Assembly (NCBI GenBank): GCA_018713335.1
Contig: DVOW01000003.1
Span: 1-40,781, forward strand
Reading direction: 5' to 3'
From: Candidatus Merdivicinus intestinigallinarum
GTDB taxonomy: Bacteria; Bacillota; Clostridia; Oscillospirales; Ruminococcaceae
DNA: 40,781 bases
The position numbers and the translations under genes were made by a program. The notes below the pieces were generated by a model, which had not been told where the DNA came from, did not search any database, and saw nothing but the letters and a program-made list of their open reading frames with translations. Shown here in pieces: positions 15,848 to 24,614 of the stretch; the stretch's first letter is position 1, and every line of letters begins with the position of its first letter.

Positions 15848-16465
15848 AAGGCCCTCCTTTCTTTGGTCGGATAGAAGGTCCGCCCTTGCGGGGCAAGGGC
15901 GGCGGTGTGGAATGATTCATTTACCTGTTGAGGGGTGCTGTTTGTTAAACCGTGGGGGACGATGCCCACATCGTCCCGCAAAACGAAGGGTTCAACGCGG
16001 GAATTCCCTGCCTATGCGGCGGGGCAGCGGGATGAAAAAGGTTCGGTTTTACGCAGCACCCATTCTTTTTTCGCGCGAAAAAAGAATGGGGAGAAAAACG
16101 CGCCGGGGCAAGCCCCTGGACCCCGCTGAAGCCGCACACCACCAGATGCGTATTGGTTGTACAGGTATTAGAAAAGCCTGCGTGGCGGGAAAATACCCCT
16201 ATGATGTGTTTCGGAAAAACAAGATAGAGGATACCCTCGGCCCCTACAAACGATAGAAGGGGAACCCTATCGAATCGGCGAATTTATTTCGCCGTCCGGC
16301 GGTTGAATAGGACTTGAAACGCCGCGTCGAATTGGCGGCCCGGACACCAGAATCCTCTGGTAAATTCGGGGAACCGCTGTCAGGGGCGCGCAGCTTGTCG
16401 CGCGCCAGCCAAAATCTGACGCGGGGCTGTGCGGCTGCGTCGAATTGGCCGCGGGGCCTCCCCGC
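15848..16465. repeat. Intergenic repeat block between infB and rbfA
   Basis: No supported gene in 618 bases. Visible structures: GC hairpin 15880-15889 with 15893-15902; perfect 9-bp stem 15956-15964 with 15969-15977; a perfect 32-base palindrome 16059-16090; CGGCGAA (16276-16282) with TTCGCCG (16288-16294); ACCAGA (16346-16351) with TCTGGT (16356-16361); GGCGCGC (16385-16391) with GCGCGCC (16400-16406). The 13-mer GCGTCGAATTGGC occurs at 16324-16336 and again at 16437-16449. The density of hairpins suggests one or two copies of a dispersed intergenic element. Confidence 0.6.
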
Positions 16466-19117
16466 TTAGTCTTCCCGGTATTCCTCGACAATAAAGGACT
16501 CGTAAATGTCGCCTTCCTTGATGTCGTTGTATTTCTCCAAGGTAACGCCGCATTCGTAGCCCTGGGCCACTTCCTTCACGTCGTCCTTAAACCGCTTCAG
16601 AGAGGCAATCTGGTCCACGGCCACAATGATGCCGTCCCGAACGATGCGGATCTGAGAGTTTCTGGTGATCTTGCCGTCCAGCACATAGCACCCGGCAACC
16701 GCGCCGACACCGGTGATCTTGTAAACCTGGCGCACCTCGATGCGGCCCAGATCCACTTCCCGGGTCTTGGGAGCCAGCATCCCCTTCATAGCGGACTTGA
16801 CTTCCTCGATTGCGTCGTAAATGATCCGGTACATCCGCAGCTCTACGCTCTGCTGTTCCGCTTCCGCCTTGGCGGTGGGGTCAGGACGGACGTTGAAGCC
16901 GATGACAATGGCGTTGGAGGCGTTGGCCAGCATAACGTCGGAGCTGTTGATGGCGCCGACGCCGGTGTGGATGACCCGTACCCGGACTTCGTCGGTGGTC
17001 AGCTTCTCCAAGGACTGCTTCACGGCTTCCGCAGTACCCTGAACGTCCGCCTTGACGATCAGGGGCAGTTCCTTCATCTCGCCTTCGGCAATCTGGCTGA
17101 ACAGGTTATCCAGCGTAACTTTCTGGTAGGATTTGAACTGTTCTTCCTTCTGCTCGGCCCGGCGCTGTTCCACCAGTTCTCTGGCCAGACGTTCATCCTC
17201 AACGGCGTTGAAAATGTCGCCTGCGGCGGGGACCTCGGTCATGCCGGTGATCTCAACGGGGATGGAGGGGCCTGCTTCGGTGACAACCTGGCCCCGGTCG
17301 TTCAGCATCTGGCGCACGCGGCCCACAGAAGTGCCGGCAATCAGCACGTCGCCGGTGTGCAGGGTGCCGTTCTGCACCAGAAGGGTAGCGACAGGGCCGC
17401 GGCCTTTGTCCAAACGTGCCTCAATGACGGTACCTTTGGCCAGACGGTTGGGATTGGCCTTCAGCTCCTGCATTTCCGCCACCAGGTTGATGCTTTCCAG
17501 CAGGTCGTCAATACCCATGCCGGTTGCCGCGGAAACGGGGACGCAGATAATGTCGCCGCCCCATTCCTCGGGAACCAGCTCGTATTCGGTCAGCTCCTGC
17601 TTCACCCGGTCGGGGTCCGCGTGGGGTTTATCCATTTTGTTGATGGCAACGATGATGGAAACGCCGGCCGCTTTGGCGTGGTTGATAGCTTCCACAGTCT
17701 GGGGCATGATACCGTCGTCGGCGGCAACCACCAGCACCGCGATGTCGGTAACGGCAGCGCCGCGGGCGCGCATGGCGGTAAAGGCCTCATGGCCGGGGGT
17801 GTCCAAGAAGGTGATATAATGGCCGTCCACCTTCACCCGGTAAGCGCCGATGTGCTGGGTAATGCCGCCAGCCTCGGTGTCGGTCACATGGGCGTTGCGG
17901 ATGCGGTCCAGAAGGGAGGTCTTGCCGTGGTCAACGTGGCCCATGACCACAACCACAGGGCTCCTTTCCACCAGATCCTCGGAGCTGTCCTCCTCGTCGT
18001 GGATGAGCTTCTCCTCGATGGTGACGATGACTTCCTTCTCAATTTTCGCGTTGTATTCCATGGCCACCAGGGAGGCGGTGTCAAAGTCGATGACCTCGTT
18101 CTGGGAAGCCATTACGCCCAGCATCATCAGCTTCTTGATGACGTCGGTAACCGTGACCTTCAGCCGGGAAGCCAGCTCGGAAACGGTGATCTCGTCGGGA
18201 ATGAGGACCTTCAGCTGCTGCTTTCTGGCCCGTTCCAGAGCAAGACGCTGGAGCTTTTCGGCTTCGGTTTCCCGCTTGGTGGAGAATTTGGCCTTGTTCT
18301 TGGTCTGGGATTTCTGTTTTAACTTCTGCTTGCGCTGCTGGCTGTCGGGACGGCCGGAGGTCTGGGGCGCGATTTCCTCGTAATGCTCGTTGTATTTGTC
18401 CAGGTTCACATCCACGGTGCGGGTGTTGACGTGGCGGACGGTGCGCTCCTTTTCCACGGGTTCCGCAGGCGCGGCCGGGGCCGCAGGGGCCTTGGCGGCA
18501 GGTTTGTTGTCCCGGCGGTCGTTGTTTGGCCGGTTGTCCGGGCGGGCGTTCCGGTTGTTATCCCGGCGGTTATTTTCCCGGCGGTCGCCATTGTTCGCGC
18601 GGTTTTCGCCGCGGTTGTCGGGGCGGCGGTTGTCCCGGCGGTTATTTTCATTTCTCATTTCTTTCTGCATAACAGGCTGTTTTTGCTCCACTGGCTTGGG
18701 CTCCTCCTTTTTCGGCGCTTCTGCTTGGGGTGCGTCTTTGCTGATCTTTTCTTCTTTTTCCGGAACAGTTTCTGTCTTTGGAGGTTCCGGCTTTTCAGGC
18801 TGGGGCTCCGGTTTTTCTTCCGCTTTCGGTTCAGGCTTCGCCTTGAGAGCCTCCGCCTTGGGCTTTGGCGCCTCTTTGGGCGTTTCCTTGGGGGCGGGAG
18901 CAGGCGCCTCGTCCCGGGAGGCGAAATACCGGTTGAAATCCTGCACCTGGTTATTCTGAGTGTAATGCTCAAACACCACGTTCAGCTCTTCCTCAGTCAG
19001 GGCTGTGGCGTGTTTATGCTGCTCGCCGCTGAAATAACGGTCCAGCAGGTCGATGATCTCTTTTTTGTCCACGTTTAGATCTTTCGCGACTTCATGTACA
19101 CGATATTTTATCTGCAT
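16466..19117 (-). CDS. infB: Translation initiation factor IF-2
   Basis: GTPase that positions initiator tRNA on the ribosome; 883 residues. The N-terminal region (about 1-270) carries a small IF2-N helix motif followed by low-complexity tracts: Pro/Lys/Glu-rich about 70-140, then an Arg/Asn/Asp-rich tract about 145-205 with many RRDNR-like units. The second IF2-N domain ([22 protein letters not shown]) and the G domain follow: G1 GHVDHGKT at 393-400, G3 DTPGHEAF, G4 NKMDKP. Domains II to IV complete the factor. ATG 19117 overlaps the end of the L7Ae-like gene. The N-terminal tracts are species-variable. Confidence 0.97.
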   Translation of the reverse strand: MQIKYRVHEVAKDLNVDKKEIIDLLDRYFSGEQHKHATALTEEELNVVFEHYTQNNQVQDFNRYFASRDEAPAPAPKETPKEAPKPKAEALKAKPEPKAEEKPEPQPEKPEPPKTETVPEKEEKISKDAPQAEAPKKEEPKPVEQKQPVMQKEMRNENNRRDNRRPDNRGENRANNGDRRENNRRDNNRNARPDNRPNNDRRDNKPAAKAPAAPAAPAEPVEKERTVRHVNTRTVDVNLDKYNEHYEEIAPQTSGRPDSQQRKQKLKQKSQTKNKAKFSTKRETEAEKLQRLALERARKQQLKVLIPDEITVSELASRLKVTVTDVIKKLMMLGVMASQNEVIDFDTASLVAMEYNAKIEKEVIVTIEEKLIHDEEDSSEDLVERSPVVVVMGHVDHGKTSLLDRIRNAHVTDTEAGGITQHIGAYRVKVDGHYITFLDTPGHEAFTAMRARGAAVTDIAVLVVAADDGIMPQTVEAINHAKAAGVSIIVAINKMDKPHADPDRVKQELTEYELVPEEWGGDIICVPVSAATGMGIDDLLESINLVAEMQELKANPNRLAKGTVIEARLDKGRGPVATLLVQNGTLHTGDVLIAGTSVGRVRQMLNDRGQVVTEAGPSIPVEITGMTEVPAAGDIFNAVEDERLARELVEQRRAEQKEEQFKSYQKVTLDNLFSQIAEGEMKELPLIVKADVQGTAEAVKQSLEKLTTDEVRVRVIHTGVGAINSSDVMLANASNAIVIGFNVRPDPTAKAEAEQQSVELRMYRIIYDAIEEVKSAMKGMLAPKTREVDLGRIEVRQVYKITGVGAVAGCYVLDGKITRNSQIRIVRDGIIVAVDQIASLKRFKDDVKEVAQGYECGVTLEKYNDIKEGDIYESFIVEEYRED

Positions 19118-19428
19118 AGATGGTCCTCCGTTTCATGATCAGTCCGCGTCAGCGCGGCGGCAAGCCCGGGGTCGGTGATGCCGATGATCCCGGTTTTTTT
19201 CCCGATGGCATGGGCGATGTCCTCCATGGAAAGGGCAAGCCGCAGATGGGGGACGCCGGAAGAACGGCTTAGGAACTCCACTTCCTTTGCCGATTTTTCC
19301 GACAGGTCGGAGGCGCTCAGCAGAAGGGAGACCTTCCCGGCCTTTACAGCCGCCTTTACCGTTTCATAGCCGAAAGCCAGGCGGCGGGCCCGCATGCACA
19401 GGGAAAGGGTGGAAAGGAAACGGTTCAT
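19108..19428 (-). CDS. ylxQ: L7Ae/L30e-family RNA-binding protein (YlxQ)
   Basis: A 106-residue member of the L7Ae family encoded between ylxR and infB, the standard location of ylxQ. The motif [18 protein letters not shown] near the start, then [12 protein letters not shown] and [15 protein letters not shown], give the alpha-beta-alpha fold of kink-turn binding proteins. It overlaps ylxR at the start by four bases (ATGA) and infB at the end by ten. Confidence 0.88.
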   Translation of the reverse strand: MNRFLSTLSLCMRARRLAFGYETVKAAVKAGKVSLLLSASDLSEKSAKEVEFLSRSSGVPHLRLALSMEDIAHAIGKKTGIIGITDPGLAAALTRTDHETEDHLCR

Positions 19429-19730
19429 TTTCCGGCATCATCCTTTCCAATGGGGGATGACGCGGCGTGGCGTTCCATCTCCGCCTCCATGGCGTCGTAA
19501 ATTTCGTCCGGGATCTTGCACTGGAAGGAACGCTCGATGCGGCGGGCCTTCCGGGCCTTTTTTAAGCATTCGGGGGAAGGGCAGACATACGCGCCGCGTC
19601 CCGCCTTTTTCCCGGTCAGGTCCAGGGAGATTTGGCCGTCCTTGTCCCGGACCACCCGGACCAGCTCCTTTTTGGGCTTCATCTCGCCGCAGCCGGCGCA
19701 CATCCGCAGCGGGATCCGTCTTGCCTGCAT
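19425..19730 (-). CDS. rnpM: YlxR-family protein, RNase P modulator
   Basis: A 101-residue DUF448 (YlxR) protein; the Bacillus and clostridial homologues bind RNase P RNA and were renamed RnpM. Features are CAGCGEMKPKKELVRVV (Cys11 and Cys14) and GRGAYVCPSPEC with a second Cys pair, fitting a small metal-binding site. AAGGAGG precedes the ATG at 19730, and the gene is coupled to ylxQ by an ATGA overlap. Confidence 0.92.
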   Translation of the reverse strand: MQARRIPLRMCAGCGEMKPKKELVRVVRDKDGQISLDLTGKKAGRGAYVCPSPECLKKARKARRIERSFQCKIPDEIYDAMEAEMERHAASSPIGKDDAGK

Positions 19731-19742
19731 CCAAAGCCCTCC

Positions 19743-20873
19743 TTATTCTTCCTCGGAAACGGGCGCTTCTTCCGGCATTTCGGAGGGATCCGGGGTTTCC
19801 GGCTCCTCGTCCTCCTGCTTCAGGGCGTCGTTTTCGGAACGGATGTCGATTTTATAGCCGGTGAGCTTGGCGGCCAGCTTGGCGTTCTGGCCCTTGTTGC
19901 CGATGGCCAGGGAAAGCTGGTTGTCGGGGACCACGACCCGGCACATTTTTTCCTCGCCGGGGAGGATCTCCACGCCCAAAACAGTGGCGGGAGAGAGGGC
20001 CTGGGTGATAAATTCCGCGTCGTCCTCGCTGTATTTCACAATGTCGATCTTCTCGCCCTTCAGCTCGGAAACCACAGCGGAGATCCGGCTGCCCTTGGGG
20101 CCGATGCAGGCGCCGATGGGGTCAACGTCGGGATTTTTGCTCCAAACGGCCATTTTGGTTCGGGAACCGGCTTCCCGGGAGATGGATTTGATTTCCACGA
20201 TGCCGTCGAAGATTTCCGGCACTTCCCGTTCAAAGAGGCGTTTTACCAGCTCTTTGTGGGTACGGGAAATCTTCAGGGAGCAGCGCCGTTCAAAGTTCAC
20301 CACGTCTACCACATAAACTTTGATGTGGTCGCCCTCTTTTAAGTTGTCGTTGGGCAGCTGCTCATTTTTAAAGAGGAGCACCTCGTTGTGGTCGATCTCC
20401 ACCGTGGCGTTGCCGGTGCCGGGCTCGATTTTCTGGACAGTGGCGGTGACCACCTCGTAAACCTTGTTCTGGTACTGGGCGATAAGCTGGGAGCGTTCCG
20501 CTTCCCGGATGCCCTGGCGGATGACGTGCTTGGCGGTCTGGGCCGCGATGCGCCCGAACTGCTTGGTGTCCAGGACGATCTCCACCGGCATGCCCTCCAC
20601 CGGGTGGTCGGTGTATTTGAGGGCCTCGTCCATGCTGATTTCCGTTGCGGGGTCCTCCACCTCGGCCACAGCGGTTTTGGTGATGGAAACCCGGAACTGG
20701 AAGGTTTCGGGGTTGATGGTGACATTGACGTTTTCCGCCACATCGTAATCCCGTTTGACGGCGATGACGATGGCGTTGGTGATCTTCTCGATCAGGTATC
20801 CGGCGTCGATGCCTTTCTCCATTTCCAAAAGCTGGAGCGCCTCAAAAAAGTCTCGCATTTCCTTGGTATTCAT
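19743..20873 (-). CDS. nusA: Transcription termination/antitermination factor NusA
   Basis: RNA polymerase-binding elongation factor, 376 residues. The N-terminal polymerase-binding domain (MRDFFEALQLLEMEKGI) is followed by an S1 domain (about 135-200; VTATVQKIEPGTGNATVEI), and two KH domains with IGACIGPKGSRI and LAIGNKGQNAKLAAKL. The C-terminal acidic tail (about 350-376) is short, without the acidic repeats of E. coli NusA, as is usual in Bacillota. Third base of the operon: 24 bases after rimP. Confidence 0.96.
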   Translation of the reverse strand: MNTKEMRDFFEALQLLEMEKGIDAGYLIEKITNAIVIAVKRDYDVAENVNVTINPETFQFRVSITKTAVAEVEDPATEISMDEALKYTDHPVEGMPVEIVLDTKQFGRIAAQTAKHVIRQGIREAERSQLIAQYQNKVYEVVTATVQKIEPGTGNATVEIDHNEVLLFKNEQLPNDNLKEGDHIKVYVVDVVNFERRCSLKISRTHKELVKRLFEREVPEIFDGIVEIKSISREAGSRTKMAVWSKNPDVDPIGACIGPKGSRISAVVSELKGEKIDIVKYSEDDAEFITQALSPATVLGVEILPGEEKMCRVVVPDNQLSLAIGNKGQNAKLAAKLTGYKIDIRSENDALKQEDEEPETPDPSEMPEEAPVSEEE

Positions 20874-20897
20874 TTTTCAGATTCCTCCCAATTGTAA

Positions 20898-21374
20898 TCA
20901 AAACGGCATATCTTCCCACAGGCGTACAAAGCGCAGCCCGGAAAGCTCCAGCTCCCGGTCGGTCCCGGCGGGATCGGTTACCACAATGGTTTTCCCCCGA
21001 TATTCCTTTAAAATACATACCGGCTCCTTTTCGCCGCCGGATTCCCAAGCTTCAAAAAGCCCTACCATAACTTTTTTGCCGATGTTCTGGGTAAAGTGGA
21101 AATCCCGGACCAGGTCCCGGTTCATGCCGGCCGACCACACCTCTAAATAATAGCTCTGAGGGATGGGGTCCGCCTCGTCCAGAAGGGGGTCGATGCGGCG
21201 GCTCATGGCCTCGCAGTCGTTGATGTCCGCGCCTCCTTCCCGGTCGATGAGGATGCGCAGGAAGTAGCTGGCGCCTTCCTTTTCAAACCGGACATCCCAC
21301 AGCGATACGCCCAGCTCCGCCGCAATGGGCTCCGCCAGCTGCCATACGGTTTGGATGATGGTATTTTTGCTCAT
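20898..21374 (-). CDS. rimP: Ribosome maturation factor RimP
   Basis: First gene of the operon; 158 residues needed for assembly of the 30S subunit. The N-terminal domain is the usual alpha-beta with ELGVSLWDVRFEKEG and LRILIDREGGADINDCE; the SAGMNRDL segment takes the place of the usual SPGIDRPL motif at the domain junction. It is preceded by AAAGGCGG and by a consensus promoter about 95 bases upstream of the start. Confidence 0.92.
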   Translation of the reverse strand: MSKNTIIQTVWQLAEPIAAELGVSLWDVRFEKEGASYFLRILIDREGGADINDCEAMSRRIDPLLDEADPIPQSYYLEVWSAGMNRDLVRDFHFTQNIGKKVMVGLFEAWESGGEKEPVCILKEYRGKTIVVTDPAGTDRELELSGLRFVRLWEDMPF

Positions 21375-21475
21375 GTGTTCCGCCTTTCTGTGTTTTTCGG
21401 GAAAAAACCCGTAACATAAAGGAAAGACCGGGAAGTTCCCAGCCTTTCACATCATACCATATTCTACCGTAGTCC

Positions 21476-21504
21476 ATTATAGCACAGCTTTTTCCAAATT
21501 GCAA
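21476..21504 (-). promoter_or_regulatory. Promoter of the rimP-ribF operon
   Basis: On the minus strand TTGCAA (21499-21504), a 17-base spacer and a perfect TATAAT (21476-21481). Expected transcription start near 21469, giving a leader of about 95 bases before rimP. Confidence 0.85.
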
Positions 21505-21595
21505 GGGGCAAAATGAAATTCCTGCCGTTTTCCGGCCCCTCTTTTTCGTTTAAAGAATATTTACCGGACGTTCACACTTTTCTGGTCGAAATATG

Positions 21596-21630
21596 TTACA
21601 ATTTGTAATAAAGAAGTTACGAAATTGTAA
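21596..21630. promoter_or_regulatory. Paired TTAC-GTAA palindromes in the divergent intergenic region
   Basis: Two imperfect palindromes of the same type, TTACAATTTGTAA (21596-21608) and TTACGAAATTGTAA (21617-21630), start 21 bases apart (two helix turns). They lie between the rimP promoter and the regulator promoter, so they could bind a dimeric regulator acting on either. Confidence 0.35.
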
Positions 21631-21686
21631 TTTCTTCCCCTTTTGCGGATTTTCTCGAAAAAATCTGAGGAAAATGCTGGAATTCC

Positions 21687-21715
21687 TTGCATTTTTCCGG
21701 AAAATGGGATAATAT
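21687..21715 (+). promoter_or_regulatory. Promoter of the CdaR/PucR-type regulator with internal palindrome
   Basis: TTGCAT (21687-21692), 17-base spacer, TAATAT (21710-21715). The spacer contains the perfect 12-bp palindrome TTTTCCGGAAAA (21693-21704), a natural operator position for repression or autoregulation. The rest of the region 21375-21828 holds only the features listed. Confidence 0.65.
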
Positions 21716-21828
21716 AGAATGTGTATAACTCTGTGCAGTTTTATCATTGTTAAAATTGCCGTCAGGGAAGAACGTCCGGCGGGTTTTCCGGGCGATGATA
21801 AAAATACGGAAAAAAGGGGTAATTTATT

Positions 21829-22914
21829 ATGTCAAATCGACTTTTCCAAGGCGTTGTCCATCAGATGCGCGACACCATGGACCGCGTCATCGGCGTGATC
21901 GATGAAACTGCGTCCATCATTGCCTGCAGCGACCTTTCCAAGATCGGCACCACCAGCGATTACTATACGGTGGAATTTGGCGATTCCCATGATGTGTTTG
22001 TCCGGGACGGCTATACTTATAAGCCCTTCGGCCCCCACATCAAAGCGGATTACGCGGTATTTGTAGAGGGGACCGACGAGATTGCCGCCCGGTACGCCTC
22101 TATCCTGGCCATCTCCCTGTCCAGCATCAAGCAGTACTACGATGAGAAATATGACCGCAACAACTTCATTAAAAATGTCGTCCTGGACAACATCCTCCCC
22201 GGCGATATTTACATTAAGGCCCGGGAGCTGCACTTCAACATCGACGTGAGCCGGGTGGCCCTGCTGGTCCGTGTGGTGTCCACTAACGATGTTTCCGCTT
22301 ACGAGGTCATCCAGAACCTGTTCCCGGACAAGCAGAAGGACTTTGTCTTCAACATCAGCGAAACCGACATTGTCCTGATTAAGGAGATCAAAGCCGGCAT
22401 CGATTCCAAGGACCTGGAAAAGCTGGCCCGTTCCATTGTGGATACCTTAAGCTCCGAATTCTACACCAAAGCCGTTGTGGGCATCGGCACCGCCGTTGTA
22501 GGGGTCAAGGACCTGGCCCGTTCCTTTAAGGAAGCCCAGATCGCCCTGGAAGTGGGCAAGGTGTTCGACACCGACGAGTCCATTGTCAGCTATGACAACT
22601 TAGGCATCGCCCGGCTGATCTACCAGCTGCCCACCACCCTCTGCGAGACCTTCTTAAAAGAGGTGTTCAAGACCGGCTCCATCGACTCTCTGGACCATGA
22701 GACCCTCTTTACCATCCACCGCTTCTTTGAAAACAACCTGAACGTTTCCGAAACTTCCCGGAAGCTGTTCGTGCACCGCAACACCCTGGTATACCGCCTG
22801 GAGAAGATCAAAAAGCTCACCGGGCTGGACCTGCGGGAATTTGACGACGCCATCATCTTCAAGATCGCGCTGATGGTGAAAAAATACCTGACCTCCAACC
22901 CCACCAAGTTCTGA
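21829..22914 (+). CDS. CdaR/PucR-type transcriptional regulator
   Basis: A 361-residue regulator. The N-terminal half has a GAF/sugar-diacid-recognition-like character (about 10-130), the centre a GGDEF-like wing domain found in PucR-family proteins, and the C-terminus (about 300-355) the HTH_30 motif LNVSETSRKLFVHRNTLVYRL. The ATG at 21829 follows AAAGGGG. The gene is followed by a hairpin and then ftsE on the same strand, so readthrough into the cell-division cluster is possible. The signal it senses is unknown; in this position it is more likely a cell-envelope or general regulator than a purine or diacid catabolism activator. Confidence 0.85.
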   Translation: MSNRLFQGVVHQMRDTMDRVIGVIDETASIIACSDLSKIGTTSDYYTVEFGDSHDVFVRDGYTYKPFGPHIKADYAVFVEGTDEIAARYASILAISLSSIKQYYDEKYDRNNFIKNVVLDNILPGDIYIKARELHFNIDVSRVALLVRVVSTNDVSAYEVIQNLFPDKQKDFVFNISETDIVLIKEIKAGIDSKDLEKLARSIVDTLSSEFYTKAVVGIGTAVVGVKDLARSFKEAQIALEVGKVFDTDESIVSYDNLGIARLIYQLPTTLCETFLKEVFKTGSIDSLDHETLFTIHRFFENNLNVSETSRKLFVHRNTLVYRLEKIKKLTGLDLREFDDAIIFKIALMVKKYLTSNPTKF

Positions 22915-22936
22915 TCCGGCAGTATAACGGCAGCAG

Positions 22937-22966
22937 ACGGGCTGTCCATTGGGACGGCCCGTTTTC
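22937..22966 (+). terminator. Hairpin between the regulator and ftsE
   Basis: Stem of 11 bp (22937-22947 with 22952-22962, one G-T pair) around a four-base loop, followed by TTTTC. A short T-run suggests partial termination or attenuation before ftsE. Confidence 0.6.
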
Positions 22967-23017
22967 TTTGACAGACAAAAGGGCTGCCCGGGCGTTTTTT
23001 AGAAAGGATGCGGACCA

Positions 23018-23704
23018 ATGATTGACCTGATAGACGTCTGTTTTCAATACGACAACGGCACCGAGGCCCTGCATAACGTCAACCTGCGGGTGGACAACGG
23101 CGAGTTCGCCTTTATTGTAGGTTCTTCCGGAGCCGGGAAAAGCTCCATTATCAAGCTCCTTTTGCGGGAGACCCGCGCCACCCAGGGGACGGTGATCGTA
23201 AACGGGTATAATTTGAATAAGCTAAAAGAACGGCAGATCCCCAAATTCCGCCGCAGCATCGGCGTGGTTTTCCAGGATTTCCGCCTGATCCCCAATATGA
23301 CTGTATATGACAATGTCGCGTTCAGCCTTCGGGTGACGGACGCTTCCAATAAATTGATCCGCCAGCAGGTCCCCTATGTGCTGGAGCTGATGGAGCTTCA
23401 AGACAAGGCCCGGAAATATCCCATGGAGCTTTCCGGCGGCGAGCAGCAGCGGGTGGCTTTGGCCAGGGCCCTGGTCAACGACCCGCCCCTGATTATCGCG
23501 GACGAGCCTACCGGCAACATCGACCCGGAATTTTCTTATGAGATCGTGGAGATGCTCCGGGCCATCAACAAATGCGGCACCACCATCGTCATGGTCACCC
23601 ATGAGCATGACATGGTAAAATACTTCGGCGGCCGGACCATCAACATTGAGGACGGTCTGGTTGTCTTTGACGATTACATAGGAGGGGCCTATGAGAGCAA
23701 GTAG
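23018..23704 (+). CDS. ftsE: Cell-division ATP-binding protein FtsE
   Basis: ATPase of the FtsEX complex, which does not transport a solute but activates cell-wall hydrolases at division. It has 228 residues. Walker A is GSSGAGKS at 35-42, the signature LSGGEQQR is near 137, Walker B is [10 protein letters not shown], and the switch His lies in VTHEHD. ATG 23018 follows AAAGGATG by seven bases. It overlaps ftsX by 14 bases. Confidence 0.96.
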   Translation: MIDLIDVCFQYDNGTEALHNVNLRVDNGEFAFIVGSSGAGKSSIIKLLLRETRATQGTVIVNGYNLNKLKERQIPKFRRSIGVVFQDFRLIPNMTVYDNVAFSLRVTDASNKLIRQQVPYVLELMELQDKARKYPMELSGGEQQRVALARALVNDPPLIIADEPTGNIDPEFSYEIVEMLRAINKCGTTIVMVTHEHDMVKYFGGRTINIEDGLVVFDDYIGGAYESK

Positions 23705-24602
23705 TTTTCGGTACCTGGTCAAAACCGGCGTCCACAACCTGTGGGCCAACCGGATGATGACCGTTGCTTCGGTGGGCACCCTCATCGCCTGCCTGTTGAT
23801 TGTGGGCTTCGCGGTGCTGTTCAGCATCAACGTGGACAGCATCGTGGAATACCTGGGCCAGCAGAACGAGGTGGTGGTCTTTATGCAGATGGACACCCCT
23901 GCGGAATATATGACCACAATGGAAGAGGAACTCAATTCCATGGAGGGGCTGGATGAAGTGGTCTACGTTTCCTCCGAGGAGGGCTTCGCGGAATGTAAGG
24001 AAGGCCTGGGGGAGGACTCCTACCTTCTGGACGGCATGGAGGACGAGGCGGCGGAGATCCTGCCCGCCAAATTCACGGCCAAAATCGTGGACCCGGAACA
24101 GGTGGACGCCATTCTGGCCTCCATCCGGCGGATGGACTATGTGGATACGGCGGAGGCCCCCACCGACCTGACCAAAACCCTGGTCAGCGTCCGGACCATG
24201 GTCAACACCATCGGCGGCATCGTCATCGCAGCCCTGGTGCTGGTGTCCCTGGTGATTATCACCAACACCATCCGGGCGTCGGTCTTTACCCGCCGCAAGG
24301 AAATCAGCATTATGAAGTATGTGGGAGCCACCAACGGCTTTATCCGGGTCCCCTTTATTGTGGAGGGCGTGCTGCTGGGCATTATCGCCGCGGTCATCGC
24401 CTTTTTGGGGATCTGGGGCGGATATACGATCTTTGTGGACGCATTTGCCACAGAAACCTCCTCCTGGCTGGGGTCCATTACCCAAAACCTGGTCCCCTTC
24501 TGGGATATGGGGTACCAGCTGTTGGGCTACTTCCTGCTGGCGGGCATTCTCACCGGCGGCGTGGGGAGCGCCTTCAGCATGCGCGGGCATTTGAAGGTAT
24601 AG
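23691..24602 (+). CDS. ftsX: Cell-division membrane protein FtsX
   Basis: Membrane subunit of FtsEX, 303 residues. The first membrane helix is about 22-45, a large extracellular loop follows (about 45-170) that receives PcsB/EnvC-type activators, and then three helices (about 170-195, 220-245, 270-295). AGGAGGGGCCT precedes the ATG at 23691. The two genes downstream encode exactly the kind of coiled-coil M23 proteins that dock on this loop. Confidence 0.94.
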   Translation: MRASSFRYLVKTGVHNLWANRMMTVASVGTLIACLLIVGFAVLFSINVDSIVEYLGQQNEVVVFMQMDTPAEYMTTMEEELNSMEGLDEVVYVSSEEGFAECKEGLGEDSYLLDGMEDEAAEILPAKFTAKIVDPEQVDAILASIRRMDYVDTAEAPTDLTKTLVSVRTMVNTIGGIVIAALVLVSLVIITNTIRASVFTRRKEISIMKYVGATNGFIRVPFIVEGVLLGIIAAVIAFLGIWGGYTIFVDAFATETSSWLGSITQNLVPFWDMGYQLLGYFLLAGILTGGVGSAFSMRGHLKV

Positions 24603-24614
24603 GAGGCGGTTTGG

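Noticed and set aside
16267-16491. 74-residue minus-strand ORF before infB's end
   Set aside because: It covers the hairpin repeats and overlaps the infB end; Ser/Pro/Arg composition is typical of shadow reading.
16445-18322. 625-residue plus-strand ORF
   Set aside because: Antisense to infB; the high-GC codon pattern of infB leaves the opposite frame open.
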